Below are positions 55,763-64,000 of a DNA stretch of 64,000 nt, piece by piece. Location of the stretch: the NCBI RefSeq assembly GCF_016658865.1, contig NZ_CP067992.1:205001-269000 (forward strand), written 5' to 3'. The stretch is from Streptococcus mitis (GTDB taxonomy: Bacteria; Bacillota; Bacilli; Lactobacillales; Streptococcaceae). The notes beneath the pieces are model-generated. The model was not told the DNA's origin. It ran no database searches and was given only the letters and a program-made list of their open reading frames with translations. The translations under genes and the position numbers were made by a program. Position 1 is the stretch's first letter. Each line of letters opens with the position of its first letter.

Positions 55763-56387
55763 GGTTGCCGTTTTTGCAGGAGGAGACCGCGGTCATTATC
55801 GGACGGACTTTGATAGTTTTGTCGGTGTGGATCGAGGCTCGCTCTGGGTCTTGGAGGAAAACCTACCTCTTGCTCTAGCGGTTGGAGATTTTGATTCAGT
55901 GACTGCAGAAGAACGACAGGTGATTCAAAAATGTGCCCAACATTTTGTCCAAGCGCGACCAGAAAAAGATGATACAGATCTGGAATTGGCTCTCGTGACT
56001 ATTTTTGAGAAAAATCCTCAGGCTGAGGTTACTATTTTCGGTGCTTTGGGTGGCCGTATTGATCACATGCTGGCTAATGTCTTTTTACCTAGCAATCCCA
56101 AGTTGGCACCCTATATGAGCCAGATAGAAATTGAGGATGGGCAAAATTTGATTGCCTATTGTCCAGAAGGGACCAGTCAGCTAGAACCCCGTTCAGACTA
56201 CGACTATCTAGCTTTTATGCCGGTTCGGGATAGCCAGCTGACTATTATTGGTGCCAAGTATGAGTTGACAGAGGAAAATTTTTTCTTTAAAAAAGTATAC
56301 GCTTCTAACGAATATATAGATAGGGAAGTGTCGGTGACTTGCCCAGATGGTTATGTGGTCGTGCTGCATAGTAAGGACAGGAGGTAG
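55725..56387 (+). CDS. thiN: thiamine pyrophosphokinase
   Basis: A 220-aa enzyme converting thiamine to TPP with ATP. AVGDFDSVTAEE (about 51-62), RPEKDDTDLELAL and GALGGRIDHMLAN are the family motifs. The ATG at 55725 is spaced six bases from AAGGGAG within the end of rpe. Earlier in-frame ATGs at 55704 and 55719 are less well placed. The one-base gap to rmuC indicates operon structure. Confidence 0.93.
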   Translation: MSEYKLSENNWTRVAVFAGGDRGHYRTDFDSFVGVDRGSLWVLEENLPLALAVGDFDSVTAEERQVIQKCAQHFVQARPEKDDTDLELALVTIFEKNPQAEVTIFGALGGRIDHMLANVFLPSNPKLAPYMSQIEIEDGQNLIAYCPEGTSQLEPRSDYDYLAFMPVRDSQLTIIGAKYELTEENFFFKKVYASNEYIDREVSVTCPDGYVVVLHSKDRR

Positions 56388-56388
56388 G

Positions 56389-57645
56389 ATGGAAAGTTTA
56401 CTTGTTCTATTATTGATTGCCAACCTAGCTGGTATCTTTCTGATTTGGCAAAGGCAGGATAAGCAGGAAAAACATCTAAGTAAGAGCTTGGAGGATCAGG
56501 CAGATCACTTGTCAGACCAGTTGGATTACCGCTTTGAACAAGCAAGACAAGCCAGCCAGTTAGATCAAAAAGACTTGGAAGTGGCTGTCAGCGACCGCTT
56601 GCAAGAAGTGCGAATCGAATTGCACCAAGGTTTGACTCAGGTCCGTCAAGAAATGACAGATAATCTCTTGCAAACAAGAGATAAGACCGACCAACGTCTC
56701 CAAGCCTTGCAGGAATCAAATGAGCAACGTTTGGAACAAATGCGTCATACGGTCGAGGAAAAACTAGAAAAGACCTTGCAGACACGTTTACAGGCTTCCT
56801 TTGAGACAGTTTCCAAACAACTGGAGTCGGTCAATCGTGGTCTGGGAGAAATGCAGACAGTTGCCCGCGATGTTGGTGCTCTCAATAAGGTTCTCTCTGG
56901 AACCAAGACGCGAGGGATTCTGGGCGAATTGCAACTGGGACAAATCATTGAGGACATCATGACCCCTACCCAGTATGAACGAGAATACGCAACGGTTGAA
57001 AACTCCAGTGAACGAGTGGAGTATGCCATTAAGTTACCCGGACAAGGCGACCAGGAATATGTCTACCTGCCGATTGACTCCAAGTTTCCACTGGCAGATT
57101 ATTATCGCTTAGAAGAAGCCTATGAAGCAGGTGATAAGGAAGAAATCGAACGCTGTCGCAAGTCGCTCTTAGCAAGCGTTAAGCGTTTCGCAAAGGATAT
57201 CAAGAGCAAGTACATAGCACCGCCTCGGACGACCAATTTTGGAGTTTTGTTTGTTCCGACAGAAGGTCTCTACTCAGAAATCGTCCGCAATCCTGTTTTC
57301 TTTGATGATTTGAGGCGGGAGGAGCAGATTATTGTCGCAGGTCCAAGTACCCTGTCAGCTCTGCTCAACTCCCTATCGGTTGGCTTCAAGACTCTCAATA
57401 TCCAAAAGAGTGCCGACCATATCAGCAAGACTCTTGCCAGTGTCAAGACCGAGTTTGGCAAGTTTGGTGGCATTCTGGTTAAGGCACAAAAACACCTCCA
57501 ACATGCCTCTGGCAATATTGATGAATTATTAAACCGTCGTACCACAGCTATCGAGCGGACGCTCCGTCACATTGAGTTATCAGAAGGTGAGCCTGCGCTT
57601 GATCTACTCCATTTCCAAGAAGATGAGGAAGAATATGAAGATTAG
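56389..57645 (+). CDS. rmuC: RmuC domain DNA recombination protein
   Basis: A 418-aa protein. It has an N-terminal membrane helix (ESLLVLLLIANLAGIFLIW), a long coiled coil (about 30-150), and then the RmuC nuclease-like domain with RGILGELQLGQIIEDIM, LPIDSKFPLADYYRL and VGFKTLNIQKSA. RmuC limits recombination at inverted repeats; the nuclease activity is inferred. The start is the ATG after GGACAGGAGG. It overlaps yhaM by 11 bp. Confidence 0.93.
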   Translation: MESLLVLLLIANLAGIFLIWQRQDKQEKHLSKSLEDQADHLSDQLDYRFEQARQASQLDQKDLEVAVSDRLQEVRIELHQGLTQVRQEMTDNLLQTRDKTDQRLQALQESNEQRLEQMRHTVEEKLEKTLQTRLQASFETVSKQLESVNRGLGEMQTVARDVGALNKVLSGTKTRGILGELQLGQIIEDIMTPTQYEREYATVENSSERVEYAIKLPGQGDQEYVYLPIDSKFPLADYYRLEEAYEAGDKEEIERCRKSLLASVKRFAKDIKSKYIAPPRTTNFGVLFVPTEGLYSEIVRNPVFFDDLRREEQIIVAGPSTLSALLNSLSVGFKTLNIQKSADHISKTLASVKTEFGKFGGILVKAQKHLQHASGNIDELLNRRTTAIERTLRHIELSEGEPALDLLHFQEDEEEYED

Positions 57646-58576
57646 TCACATGAAAAAAGATGAGCTGTTTGAAGGCTTTTACCTAATCAAGTCAGCTGAC
57701 CTGAGACAAACTCGCGCTGGGAAAAACTACCTAGCTTTTACCTTCCAAGATGATAGTGGCGAGATTGAAGGGAAACTCTGGGATGCCCAACCTCATAACG
57801 TTGAGGCCTTTACAGCAGGCAAGGTTGTCCACATGAAAGGACGCCGAGAAGTTTATAACAACACCCCTCAGGTCAATCAAATTACTCTCCGCCTGCCTCA
57901 ACCTGGCGAACCCAATGATCCAGCTGATTTCAAGGTCAAGTCGCCAGTTGATGTCAAGGAAATCCGTGACTACATGGCGCAAATGATTTTTAAAATTGAA
58001 AATCCTGTTTGGCAACGAATTGTCCGAAATCTATACACCAAGTACGATAAGGAATTTTACTCTTATCCAGCTGCCAAGACCAACCACCATGCCTTTGAAA
58101 CGGGATTGGCCTATCATACGGCGACCATGGTGCGTTTGGCAGATGCCATTAGTGAGGTCTATCCTCAGCTCAATAAGAGCCTGCTCTATGCAGGAATTAT
58201 GCTACATGACTTGGCTAAAGTTATCGAGTTGACGGGACCAGACCAGACCGAGTACACAGTGCGAGGCAATCTTCTTGGGCATATCTCTCTCATTGATAGC
58301 GAAATTACCAAGACAGTTATGGAACTCGGTATCGATGATACCAAGGAAGAAGTCGTTCTGCTTCGTCACGTCATCCTTAGTCACCACGGCTTGCTTGAGT
58401 ATGGAAGCCCGGTTCGTCCACGTATCATGGAGGCAGAGATCATCCATATGATTGATAATCTGGATGCTAGCATGATGATGATGTCAACAGCTCTGGCTTT
58501 GGTGGATAAGGGAGAGATGACCAATAAAATCTTCGCTATGGACAATCGTTCCTTCTATAAACCAGATTTAGATTAA
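57635..58576 (+). CDS. yhaM: 3'-5' exoribonuclease YhaM (Cbf1)
   Basis: A 313-aa protein with an OB fold (about 10-100: GFYLIKSADLRQTRAGKNYL) and a C-terminal HD domain (NHHAFETGLAYHTATMVR, LHDLAK, HHGLLEYGSP), giving a metal-dependent single-strand exonuclease acting on RNA. In pneumococci this enzyme trims small RNAs. The ATG at 57635 gives the conserved MKISHMKKDELFEGF. Last gene of the tatD-to-yhaM cluster. Confidence 0.95.
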   Translation: MKISHMKKDELFEGFYLIKSADLRQTRAGKNYLAFTFQDDSGEIEGKLWDAQPHNVEAFTAGKVVHMKGRREVYNNTPQVNQITLRLPQPGEPNDPADFKVKSPVDVKEIRDYMAQMIFKIENPVWQRIVRNLYTKYDKEFYSYPAAKTNHHAFETGLAYHTATMVRLADAISEVYPQLNKSLLYAGIMLHDLAKVIELTGPDQTEYTVRGNLLGHISLIDSEITKTVMELGIDDTKEEVVLLRHVILSHHGLLEYGSPVRPRIMEAEIIHMIDNLDASMMMMSTALALVDKGEMTNKIFAMDNRSFYKPDLD

Positions 58577-58584
58577 TAATTTAA

Positions 58585-58627
58585 GAAAAACGAGCATTTT
58601 TTAGGGCAAGAATGTTCGTTTTTTTAT
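58585..58627 (+). terminator. terminator after yhaM
   Basis: AAAAACGAGCATT and AATGTTCGTTTTTTT pair with one mismatch; a long T-run follows. Confidence 0.8.
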
Positions 58628-58681
58628 GTGAATATGGTATAATAGATAAAATATCAAAATTAAATGAAATGGGAAATAGAA

Positions 58682-59509
58682 ATGAAATTAAGAAGAAGTG
58701 ATCGGATGGTTGTCATTTCCAACTATTTGATTAATAATCCTTATAAACTAACTAGTCTCAATACTTTTGCTGAAAAGTATGAATCTGCTAAATCATCCAT
58801 CTCAGAAGATATCGTGATTATCAAACGTGCCTTTGAGGAAATCGAAATCGGCCACATCCAGACAGTTACTGGAGCTGGTGGAGGTGTCATCTTCACACCA
58901 TCAATCTCAAGCCATGATGCCAAGGAAATGGTTGAGGACTTGCGTGCTAAGTTATCAGAAAGTGACCGTATCTTGCCTGGTGGCTATATCTACTTGTCAG
59001 ATTTGCTTAGCACACCAGCTATCTTGAAAAATATTGGTCGCATTATTGCCAAGAGCTTTATGGACCAAAAAATTGACGCGGTTATGACAGTAGCGACCAA
59101 GGGTGTGCCACTTGCAAATGCAGTTGCCAATGTCCTCAATGTTCCCTTTGTTATTGTGCGCCGTGACCTGAAAATTACCGAAGGTTCAACTGTCAGTGTC
59201 AACTATGTATCAGGTTCAAGTGGTGACCGTATCGAGAAAATGTTCCTTTCAAAACGTAGTCTCAAGGCAGGCAGCCGTGTCTTGATTGTGGACGATTTCT
59301 TGAAAGGTGGCGGAACTGTCAACGGGATGATTAGTCTCTTGCGCGAGTTCGACTCAGAATTGGCAGGTGTAGCGGTCTTTGCGGATAATGCCCAAGAAGA
59401 ACGTGAAAAGCAGTTTGACTACAAGTCACTCTTGAAGGTAACCAATATTGATGTCAAGAACCAAACTATCGATGTTGAGGTTGGCAATATCTTTGACGAA
59501 GATAAATAA
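58682..59509 (+). CDS. purR: purine operon regulator PurR (Gram-positive type)
   Basis: A 275-aa protein with an N-terminal winged helix (LRRSDRMVVISNYLINNPYKL) and a phosphoribosyltransferase-like domain ending in VLIVDDFLKGGGT, the PRPP-binding motif. In lactic acid bacteria PurR activates or represses purine genes by sensing PRPP. The start at 58682 is chosen for the conserved MKLRRSDRM; an ATG at 58664 is also in frame. Promoter TGGTATAAT near 58636. Confidence 0.94.
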   Translation: MKLRRSDRMVVISNYLINNPYKLTSLNTFAEKYESAKSSISEDIVIIKRAFEEIEIGHIQTVTGAGGGVIFTPSISSHDAKEMVEDLRAKLSESDRILPGGYIYLSDLLSTPAILKNIGRIIAKSFMDQKIDAVMTVATKGVPLANAVANVLNVPFVIVRRDLKITEGSTVSVNYVSGSSGDRIEKMFLSKRSLKAGSRVLIVDDFLKGGGTVNGMISLLREFDSELAGVAVFADNAQEEREKQFDYKSLLKVTNIDVKNQTIDVEVGNIFDEDK

Positions 59510-59520
59510 GAGATAGAACT

Positions 59521-59553
59521 AAAGGTTGGAACGATTGTCCCAGCCTTTCTTTG
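59521..59553 (+). terminator. terminator after purR
   Basis: AAAGGTTGGA and TCCCAGCCTTT pair imperfectly; TCTTT follows. Confidence 0.65.
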
Positions 59554-59575
59554 CAAATAGAATAGAAGGAAGTTT

Positions 59576-60826
59576 ATGAAAACACCATTTATCAATAGAG
59601 AAGAATTAGAAGCGATTGTTGCTGAGTTCCCAACTCCCTTTCACTTGTATGATGAGAAGGGAATTCGTGAGAAGGCAAGAGCCGTCAACCAAGCATTTTC
59701 TTGGAACAAAGGTTTTAAGGAATATTTTGCAATTAAGGCAACTCCAACACCAGCTATCTTGAAAATCCTCCAAGAGGAAGGTTGTGGTGTGGACTGCTCT
59801 AGTTATGTAGAGCTCTTGATGAGCCATAAACTGGATTTCCCCGGTTCTGAGATTATGTTCTCCTCTAACAACACGCCAGACAAGGAATATGCCTATGCGC
59901 GTGAATTAGGTGCGACCATTAACTTGGATGCCTTTGAAGATATTGAACATTTAGAGCGAGCAGCAGGCATTCCAGAAATCATTTCTTGTCGTTACAATCC
60001 TGGTGGTGTTTTTGAATTGGGAACAGACATTATGGACAATCCTGGTGAGGCCAAGTTTGGGATGACTAAGGATCAGCTTTTTGAAGCCTTTGCGATTTTG
60101 AAGGAAAAAGGAGCTAAGACCTTTGGGATTCACTCCTTCCTAGCATCCAATACCGTGACCCCTCTCTATTATCCAGAGTTGGCGCGTCAGCTCTTTGAAT
60201 TGGCTGTTGAAATCAAGGAAAAGTTAGGTATTTCGCTAGATTTTATCAATCTTTCTGGCGGTATTGGTGTCAACTATCGTCCTGAGCAGGAACCAAATGA
60301 TATTGCCTTGATTGGTGAGGGAGTTCGTAAGGTGTATGAAGAGGTTCTTACTCCAGCTGGTCTTGGTCAGGTCAAGATTTTTACCGAATTGGGTCGCTTT
60401 ATGCTAGCCCCTCACGGTGCTTTGGTCACAAGAGTCACTCATAAGAAAAAAACTTATCGTACCTATCTAGGTGTGGATGCATCGGCAGTCAACCTCATGC
60501 GTCCAGCTATGTATGGAGCCTACCACCATATTACCAATCTGACACATCCAGAAGGACCAGCTGAAGTGGTAGATGTGGTCGGTTCACTCTGCGAAAATAA
60601 TGATAAATTTGCAGTGAATCGCGAGTTACCTCATACAGAAATCGGTGATTTGCTGGTAATTCATGATACAGGTGCCCACGGTTTTTCAATGGGATACCAG
60701 TATAATGCCAAATTACGTTCTGCGGAAATCCTCTATACTGAAGAAGGTAAAGCTCGTCAAATCCGCCGTGCAGAGCGCCCTGAGGACTATTTTGCAACCT
60801 TGTATGGCTTTGATTTTGAAGAATAA
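59576..60826 (+). CDS. lysA: diaminopimelate decarboxylase
   Basis: A 416-aa fold-III PLP enzyme making lysine from meso-diaminopimelate. YFAIKATPTPAIL (about 48-60) has the PLP lysine, LSGGIGVNYRPE the phosphate loop, ELGRFMLAP and GSLCENNDKFA the active-site Cys region. Length is normal. It is preceded by the purR terminator, leaving only a short leader, so it may rely on read-through. Confidence 0.95.
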   Translation: MKTPFINREELEAIVAEFPTPFHLYDEKGIREKARAVNQAFSWNKGFKEYFAIKATPTPAILKILQEEGCGVDCSSYVELLMSHKLDFPGSEIMFSSNNTPDKEYAYARELGATINLDAFEDIEHLERAAGIPEIISCRYNPGGVFELGTDIMDNPGEAKFGMTKDQLFEAFAILKEKGAKTFGIHSFLASNTVTPLYYPELARQLFELAVEIKEKLGISLDFINLSGGIGVNYRPEQEPNDIALIGEGVRKVYEEVLTPAGLGQVKIFTELGRFMLAPHGALVTRVTHKKKTYRTYLGVDASAVNLMRPAMYGAYHHITNLTHPEGPAEVVDVVGSLCENNDKFAVNRELPHTEIGDLLVIHDTGAHGFSMGYQYNAKLRSAEILYTEEGKARQIRRAERPEDYFATLYGFDFEE

Positions 60827-60889
60827 AATGATAATTAATTGAAAATGAAATTGAAAAACAGATTGCTTTCTAAAAAATAGGCAAAAATC

Positions 60890-60917
60890 TTGTTTTTCCT
60901 TCAAGTCGTGATATAAT
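60890..60917 (+). promoter_or_regulatory. pflA promoter
   Basis: TTGTTT (60890-60895) and TATAAT (60912-60917) are separated by 16 bp, about 35 bp before the ATG. Confidence 0.7.
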
Positions 60918-60923
60918 AAAACT

Positions 60924-60938
60924 ATAAAACGTTTTCAA
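60924..60938. promoter_or_regulatory. cre-like site at the pflA transcription start
   Basis: ATAAAACGTTTTCAA has the central AAAACGTTTT palindrome and matches 12 of 14 cre positions in either orientation. It lies just after the -10, so CcpA binding should repress. Confidence 0.65.
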
Positions 60939-60951
60939 GGAAGGTAACGAT

Positions 60952-61746
60952 ATGTCTGAAGAAACAATTGATTATGGACAAGTGACAGGAATGGTGCATT
61001 CGACAGAAAGCTTTGGTTCGGTAGATGGGCCTGGTATTCGCTTTATTGTCTTTTTGCAGGGCTGTCACATGCGTTGCCAGTACTGCCACAACCCGGATAC
61101 TTGGGCTATGGAGTCCAATAAATCACGTGAACGCACAGTAGATGATGTCTTGGCAGAGGCTTTGCGCTACCGCGGTTTCTGGGGAAATAAGGGTGGTATT
61201 ACAGTTAGTGGGGGAGAAGCCCTCTTGCAGATTGATTTCCTGATTGCCCTCTTCACAAAGGCTAAGGAACAAGGAATCCACTGTACCTTGGATACCTGTG
61301 CTCTTCCTTTCCGTAATAAACCACGTTACCTTGAAAAATTTGACAAACTCATGGCTGTCACTGACTTGGTTCTCTTGGATATCAAGGAAATCAACGAAGA
61401 ACAGCACAAGATTGTCACTAGCCAAACCAATAAAAACATCCTGGCCTGTGCCCAGTATCTATCAGATATTGGAAAACCTGTCTGGATTCGCCACGTGCTA
61501 GTTCCAGGATTGACAGACAGAGACGATGACTTGATTGAACTTGGTAAGTTCGTCAAGACCCTCAAAAATGTTGATAAGTTTGAAATCCTTCCTTATCATA
61601 CCATGGGTGAGTTCAAGTGGCGTGAACTTGGGATTCCTTATTCACTCGAAGGAGTCAAACCACCAACAGCAGACCGCGTTAAGAACGCTAAAAAACTCAT
61701 GGATACCGAAAGTTACCAAGACTATATGAAACGTGTACATGGATAA
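60952..61746 (+). CDS. pflA: pyruvate formate-lyase activating enzyme
   Basis: A 264-aa radical SAM enzyme that installs the glycyl radical on pyruvate formate-lyase for mixed-acid fermentation. CHMRCQYCHNPDTW (about 34-47) is the CxxxCxxC iron-sulfur site, and GGITVSGGEALLQ the SAM-binding GGE motif. It is monocistronic; pfl itself is elsewhere. The promoter carries a cre-like site, linking it to carbon control. Confidence 0.95.
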   Translation: MSEETIDYGQVTGMVHSTESFGSVDGPGIRFIVFLQGCHMRCQYCHNPDTWAMESNKSRERTVDDVLAEALRYRGFWGNKGGITVSGGEALLQIDFLIALFTKAKEQGIHCTLDTCALPFRNKPRYLEKFDKLMAVTDLVLLDIKEINEEQHKIVTSQTNKNILACAQYLSDIGKPVWIRHVLVPGLTDRDDDLIELGKFVKTLKNVDKFEILPYHTMGEFKWRELGIPYSLEGVKPPTADRVKNAKKLMDTESYQDYMKRVHG

Positions 61747-61750
61747 AAAA

Positions 61751-61778
61751 GAAGCCTGATGGAAACATCGGGCTTTTG
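61751..61778 (+). terminator. terminator after pflA
   Basis: AAGCCTGATG-GAAA-CATCGGGCTTTT. Confidence 0.85.
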
Positions 61779-61783
61779 ATTTG

Positions 61784-61817
61784 CAAAAAGACTTAGCAAA
61801 TCAGCTAAGCCTTTTTC
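61784..61817 (-). terminator. terminator after yidC
   Basis: GGCTTAGC-TGATTT-GCTAAGTC on the minus strand is followed by TTTTTGC, directly after the yidC stop. Confidence 0.8.
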
Positions 61818-61820
61818 TTC

Positions 61821-62747
61821 TTATCTCGAACGTTGTTTTCCAGCGTTGCGATTTTTGTGTTTTTTCTTGCTAGTGATAGCAGTTGGTTGTTCAGGGGTAA
61901 CGTCTTTTCGTCCACTTGGTGTTGAGAAAGCACGTGCTTTTGGTGGGTTCTTAGCTAGTTCTTCACGGACTTTTTTGCGAAGTTTTGGACGAACGATATA
62001 GTTGACGATAAACTGTTGGAGAATCATCATGAAACCACCGACAACCCAGTAAAGAGTAACACTAGCTGGTGAGAAAAGGGAGAAGACGACGATCATGAGT
62101 GGGCTCATGTAAATCATTTTCTTGATTTGTTCTCTTTGCATTTCATCTTCTACTCCGTGAAGTGAAAGGAGCGATTGAAGATAGTAAAGAATACCAGCAC
62201 AGGCAACCAAAATCATACTTGGAGAACCTAGAGGAATTCCTAGGTAGCTTGCTTGAGCAACACCTTCAGTATGTTGGGCAGCAAAGTAGATAGCAGAGAA
62301 GAAAGGCATTTGAAGGAGGATAGGGAAACATCCTACACCACCAAACATGCTGATGCCGTGCTCTTTTTGAGCTGCAAAGAGAGCTTGTTGGGCTTCGAGT
62401 TTTTCTTCTTGAGTAGTTGCTTCTTTGAGACGCGTTTGGTGTGGCTCAAGGACGTGCTTGAGGGCGTTCATCTTTTCAGAGTGAAGCGTTGCCTTCCATG
62501 ATTGGTAGATACCAAGTGGCAAGATAATCAAGCGCACGATAATGGTTACGATGATGATACCAACCCCAAAACCAAGTCCCTTGTCATTGGCGAAGTACTT
62601 GATAGCTTCAGCCATAGGCGCTCCGATAGTATTCCAAATAAATCCTGTTGGCTGTCCTGTGGCTTTATCGACATTGACACAGCCAGTTAAGACTAGCAAC
62701 ATAGCCACTCCCATAGCTGAGAGTGCAAAACGTTTAATAGATTTCAC
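61821..62747 (-). CDS. yidC: YidC/Oxa1 membrane protein insertase
   Basis: A 308-aa lipoprotein insertase. The signal peptide ends in LTGC with Cys23, and five membrane segments follow, with the YidC core (IIVRLIILPLGIYQSWKA and GCFPILLQMPFFSAIYFA) and a basic C-terminal tail (KKKHKNRNAGKQRSR) that can bind the ribosome. Streptococci carry two YidC paralogues; the basic tail may help assign it, but I cannot decide between them. Confidence 0.94.
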   Translation of the reverse strand: MKSIKRFALSAMGVAMLLVLTGCVNVDKATGQPTGFIWNTIGAPMAEAIKYFANDKGLGFGVGIIIVTIIVRLIILPLGIYQSWKATLHSEKMNALKHVLEPHQTRLKEATTQEEKLEAQQALFAAQKEHGISMFGGVGCFPILLQMPFFSAIYFAAQHTEGVAQASYLGIPLGSPSMILVACAGILYYLQSLLSLHGVEDEMQREQIKKMIYMSPLMIVVFSLFSPASVTLYWVVGGFMMILQQFIVNYIVRPKLRKKVREELAKNPPKARAFSTPSGRKDVTPEQPTAITSKKKHKNRNAGKQRSR

Positions 62748-62824
62748 TGTTTTTATTCCTTCTTTAAAAATTATACCTTTCTATTCTACTGTTTTTTTAC
62801 AAAATATACAATAGTTCTAGAGAC

Positions 62825-63103
62825 CTAATTTGCGATTTTAAAGTCAGGGTAGGGAGGAAAGTTGCTTAGTTTGACATCTAAGTAGCTGACTTTTGAAAAA
62901 GGTGTGGGTCCTTTGCGGATTTCTTGGATAAATTTTGCCATGATAGCAGATGAGTCTGCTTGGGCTAAGATTTCCACTGTGCCATCGTCGTTATTCCATA
63001 CCCGACCTGTGATGCCACCAATTTCAAGCGCCAAGCTGTAAACACCCCAACGAAAGCCGACTCCCTGTACCCTACCTTGGGCAATCATTCTAACCTTTTG
63101 CAT
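62825..63103 (-). CDS. acyP: acylphosphatase
   Basis: A 92-aa alpha/beta sandwich enzyme hydrolysing acyl phosphates such as carbamoyl or acetyl phosphate. RMIAQGRVQGVGFRWGVYSLA has the catalytic Arg, and GRVWNNDDGTVEILAQ the Asn. It is divergent from the methyltransferase gene with only 33 bp between start codons, so their promoters overlap. Confidence 0.93.
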   Translation of the reverse strand: MQKVRMIAQGRVQGVGFRWGVYSLALEIGGITGRVWNNDDGTVEILAQADSSAIMAKFIQEIRKGPTPFSKVSYLDVKLSNFPPYPDFKIAN

Positions 63104-63121
63104 ACCAAACCCCTTTGATTG

Positions 63122-63130
63122 TGTTATAAT
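63122..63130 (+). promoter_or_regulatory. extended -10 box, predicted leaderless start
   Basis: TGTTATAAT ends six bases before the ATG at 63137, with no Shine-Dalgarno between. Confidence 0.65.
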
Positions 63131-63136
63131 ATTTCT

Positions 63137-63877
63137 ATGACTATTATAACCTCAAAAGCCAATTCTGTGGTAAAAAATGCCAAGAAATTACACCAAAAAA
63201 AATACCGCAAGTCTGCCTATTTGATTGAAGGCTGGCACTTGTTTGAAGAAGCTGTCCAAGCTGGAGTGACGATTGAGAAAATCTTTGCCTTAGAAAATTA
63301 CCGAGATCAGTTAGCCTCGTTTCCGCAAACTGTCTGGGTTTCAGAGGATATTTTGCTAGATTTGGCGGATTCTCAGACTCCACAGGGCATTGTTGCCGTG
63401 GTTCAAAAAGAAGAAGTAGGGCAAGCTGACTTTAGTCAGGGTAAGTTCTTGTTTTTGGAAGATGTGCAAGATCCTGGTAATGTAGGAACCATTATTCGGA
63501 CTGCGGATGCAGCAGGTTTTACTGGAGTGATTGTTTCAGATAAGTCGGCAGATATCTACAGTCTCAAGACCCTACGTTCTATGCAAGGCAGTCATTTTCA
63601 TCTGCCTATTTACCAGATGTCGAGTCAAGCACTTCTTAAGGAAACCAAAGAGGCAGCTATCCCAGTGCTAGCAACAACCTTATCTAAAGTTTCTGTTGAT
63701 TACAGAGAACTGCCTCCTATAGAAAATTTTGTACTAGTCATGGGAAATGAGGGGCAAGGAATTAGTTCCCTTATGGCTGAAAGTGCAGACCAGTTGGTCC
63801 ACATTAGTATGAAGGGGCAGGCGGAGAGTCTCAATGTTGCCGTTGCAGCTGGTATTTTAATTTTCCATTTAAGCTAA
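63137..63877 (+). CDS. SpoU/TrmH family RNA 2'-O-methyltransferase
   Basis: A 246-aa SPOUT enzyme. An N-terminal L30e-like substrate-binding domain (about 1-95: KYRKSAYLIEGWHLFEEAV) is followed by the knotted SAM domain with LEDVQDPGNVGTIIRTADA (motif 1), VLVMGNEGQGIS (motif 2) and ISMKGQAESLNVAVAAGI (motif 3). It probably methylates a ribose in rRNA or tRNA; the exact target is unknown. The earlier ATG at 63119 lies upstream of the -10 box, so 63137 is the start. Confidence 0.9.
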   Translation: MTIITSKANSVVKNAKKLHQKKYRKSAYLIEGWHLFEEAVQAGVTIEKIFALENYRDQLASFPQTVWVSEDILLDLADSQTPQGIVAVVQKEEVGQADFSQGKFLFLEDVQDPGNVGTIIRTADAAGFTGVIVSDKSADIYSLKTLRSMQGSHFHLPIYQMSSQALLKETKEAAIPVLATTLSKVSVDYRELPPIENFVLVMGNEGQGISSLMAESADQLVHISMKGQAESLNVAVAAGILIFHLS

Positions 63878-63931
63878 TTTTAACTTTCTTTGTTATAATC
63901 AAGGAAAGATGTTCATAGAAAAGGAGAAAAG

Positions 63932-64000
63932 ATGAATCACACTATTATTCACGACCGCGCAGGTCTCAATCAATTTTATGCTAAGGTTTATGCCTTTGTT
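63932..64000 (+). CDS. Bax inhibitor-1/YccA family protein, cut by the window edge
   Basis: Only the first 23 residues are present (MNHTIIHDRAGLNQFYAKVY onward). The segment matches the start of streptococcal Bax-inhibitor-1-like membrane proteins as I remember them. It has AAAAGGAG upstream and a TGTTATAAT box near 63892. The call rests on little sequence. Confidence 0.6.
   Translation, partial: MNHTIIHDRAGLNQFYAKVYAFV

Overview
The window is chromosomal DNA of a mitis-group Streptococcus (S. mitis, S. pneumoniae or S. oralis type). The evidence is low GC with Firmicute-style ribosome binding sites, six BOX repeats (the pneumococcal and mitis-group dispersed repeat), the sul-type folate operon folP-folC-folE-folK, and proteins such as RsgA, YhaM, PolC and ManLMN that read like their pneumococcal counterparts. 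A species call is not possible from sequence inspection alone.

Layout. 1-760: nine tRNA genes (Glu, Ser, fMet, Phe, Tyr, Trp, His, Gln, Leu). 860-14252: a glutamate-cysteine ligase-like gene, threonine synthase, a MATE exporter, a HAD phosphatase, a secreted LysM protein, a MarR/DUF1304 pair with a palindromic operator, pcp, a DUF975 membrane protein, tgt, an OatA-type acetyltransferase and nagA. 14598-34476: polC, pepS, an RsuA-type pseudouridine synthase, pepC, the ManLMN mannose PTS, adhP, a Cof phosphatase, a purine permease, a CPBP protease and the folate operon. 34764-43627: a DUF960 protein, ccpA, asparaginase, a HAD-MazG fusion, a universal stress protein, an AlaT-type aminotransferase, rpmH and a solitary oligopeptide-binding lipoprotein. 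43962-45806: a KimA-type potassium importer.

45966-51956 is a compact integrated mobile element of about 6 kb. It is bounded by a 16-bp direct repeat and has split the 5' end of tatD. It carries an XRE repressor, an unrecognised membrane-anchored protein, a sigma/RinA-like regulator, two unrecognised proteins, an HUH-type rolling-circle Rep with a GC-rich inverted repeat upstream, a small excisionase-like protein and a tyrosine integrase. Its right end supplies a Shine-Dalgarno and TTG start that rebuild the tatD reading frame. 51935-58576 is the tatD-rnmV-rsmA-rsgA-rpe-thiN-rmuC-yhaM housekeeping cluster. 58682-64000 carries purR, lysA, pflA, yidC, acyP, an rRNA/tRNA 2'-O-methyltransferase-like gene and the start of a Bax-inhibitor-1-like gene.

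How it works together: central carbon control is unusually visible. CcpA is encoded here, and cre-like sites sit in the man and pflA promoters and downstream of the ccpA promoter; a Rex-type operator covers the adhP -10 box. The folP gene carries an exact 6-bp tandem duplication at the site where such duplications give sulfonamide resistance in pneumococci. Three genes have a TGnTATAAT box six bases before the start codon, which predicts leaderless transcripts.
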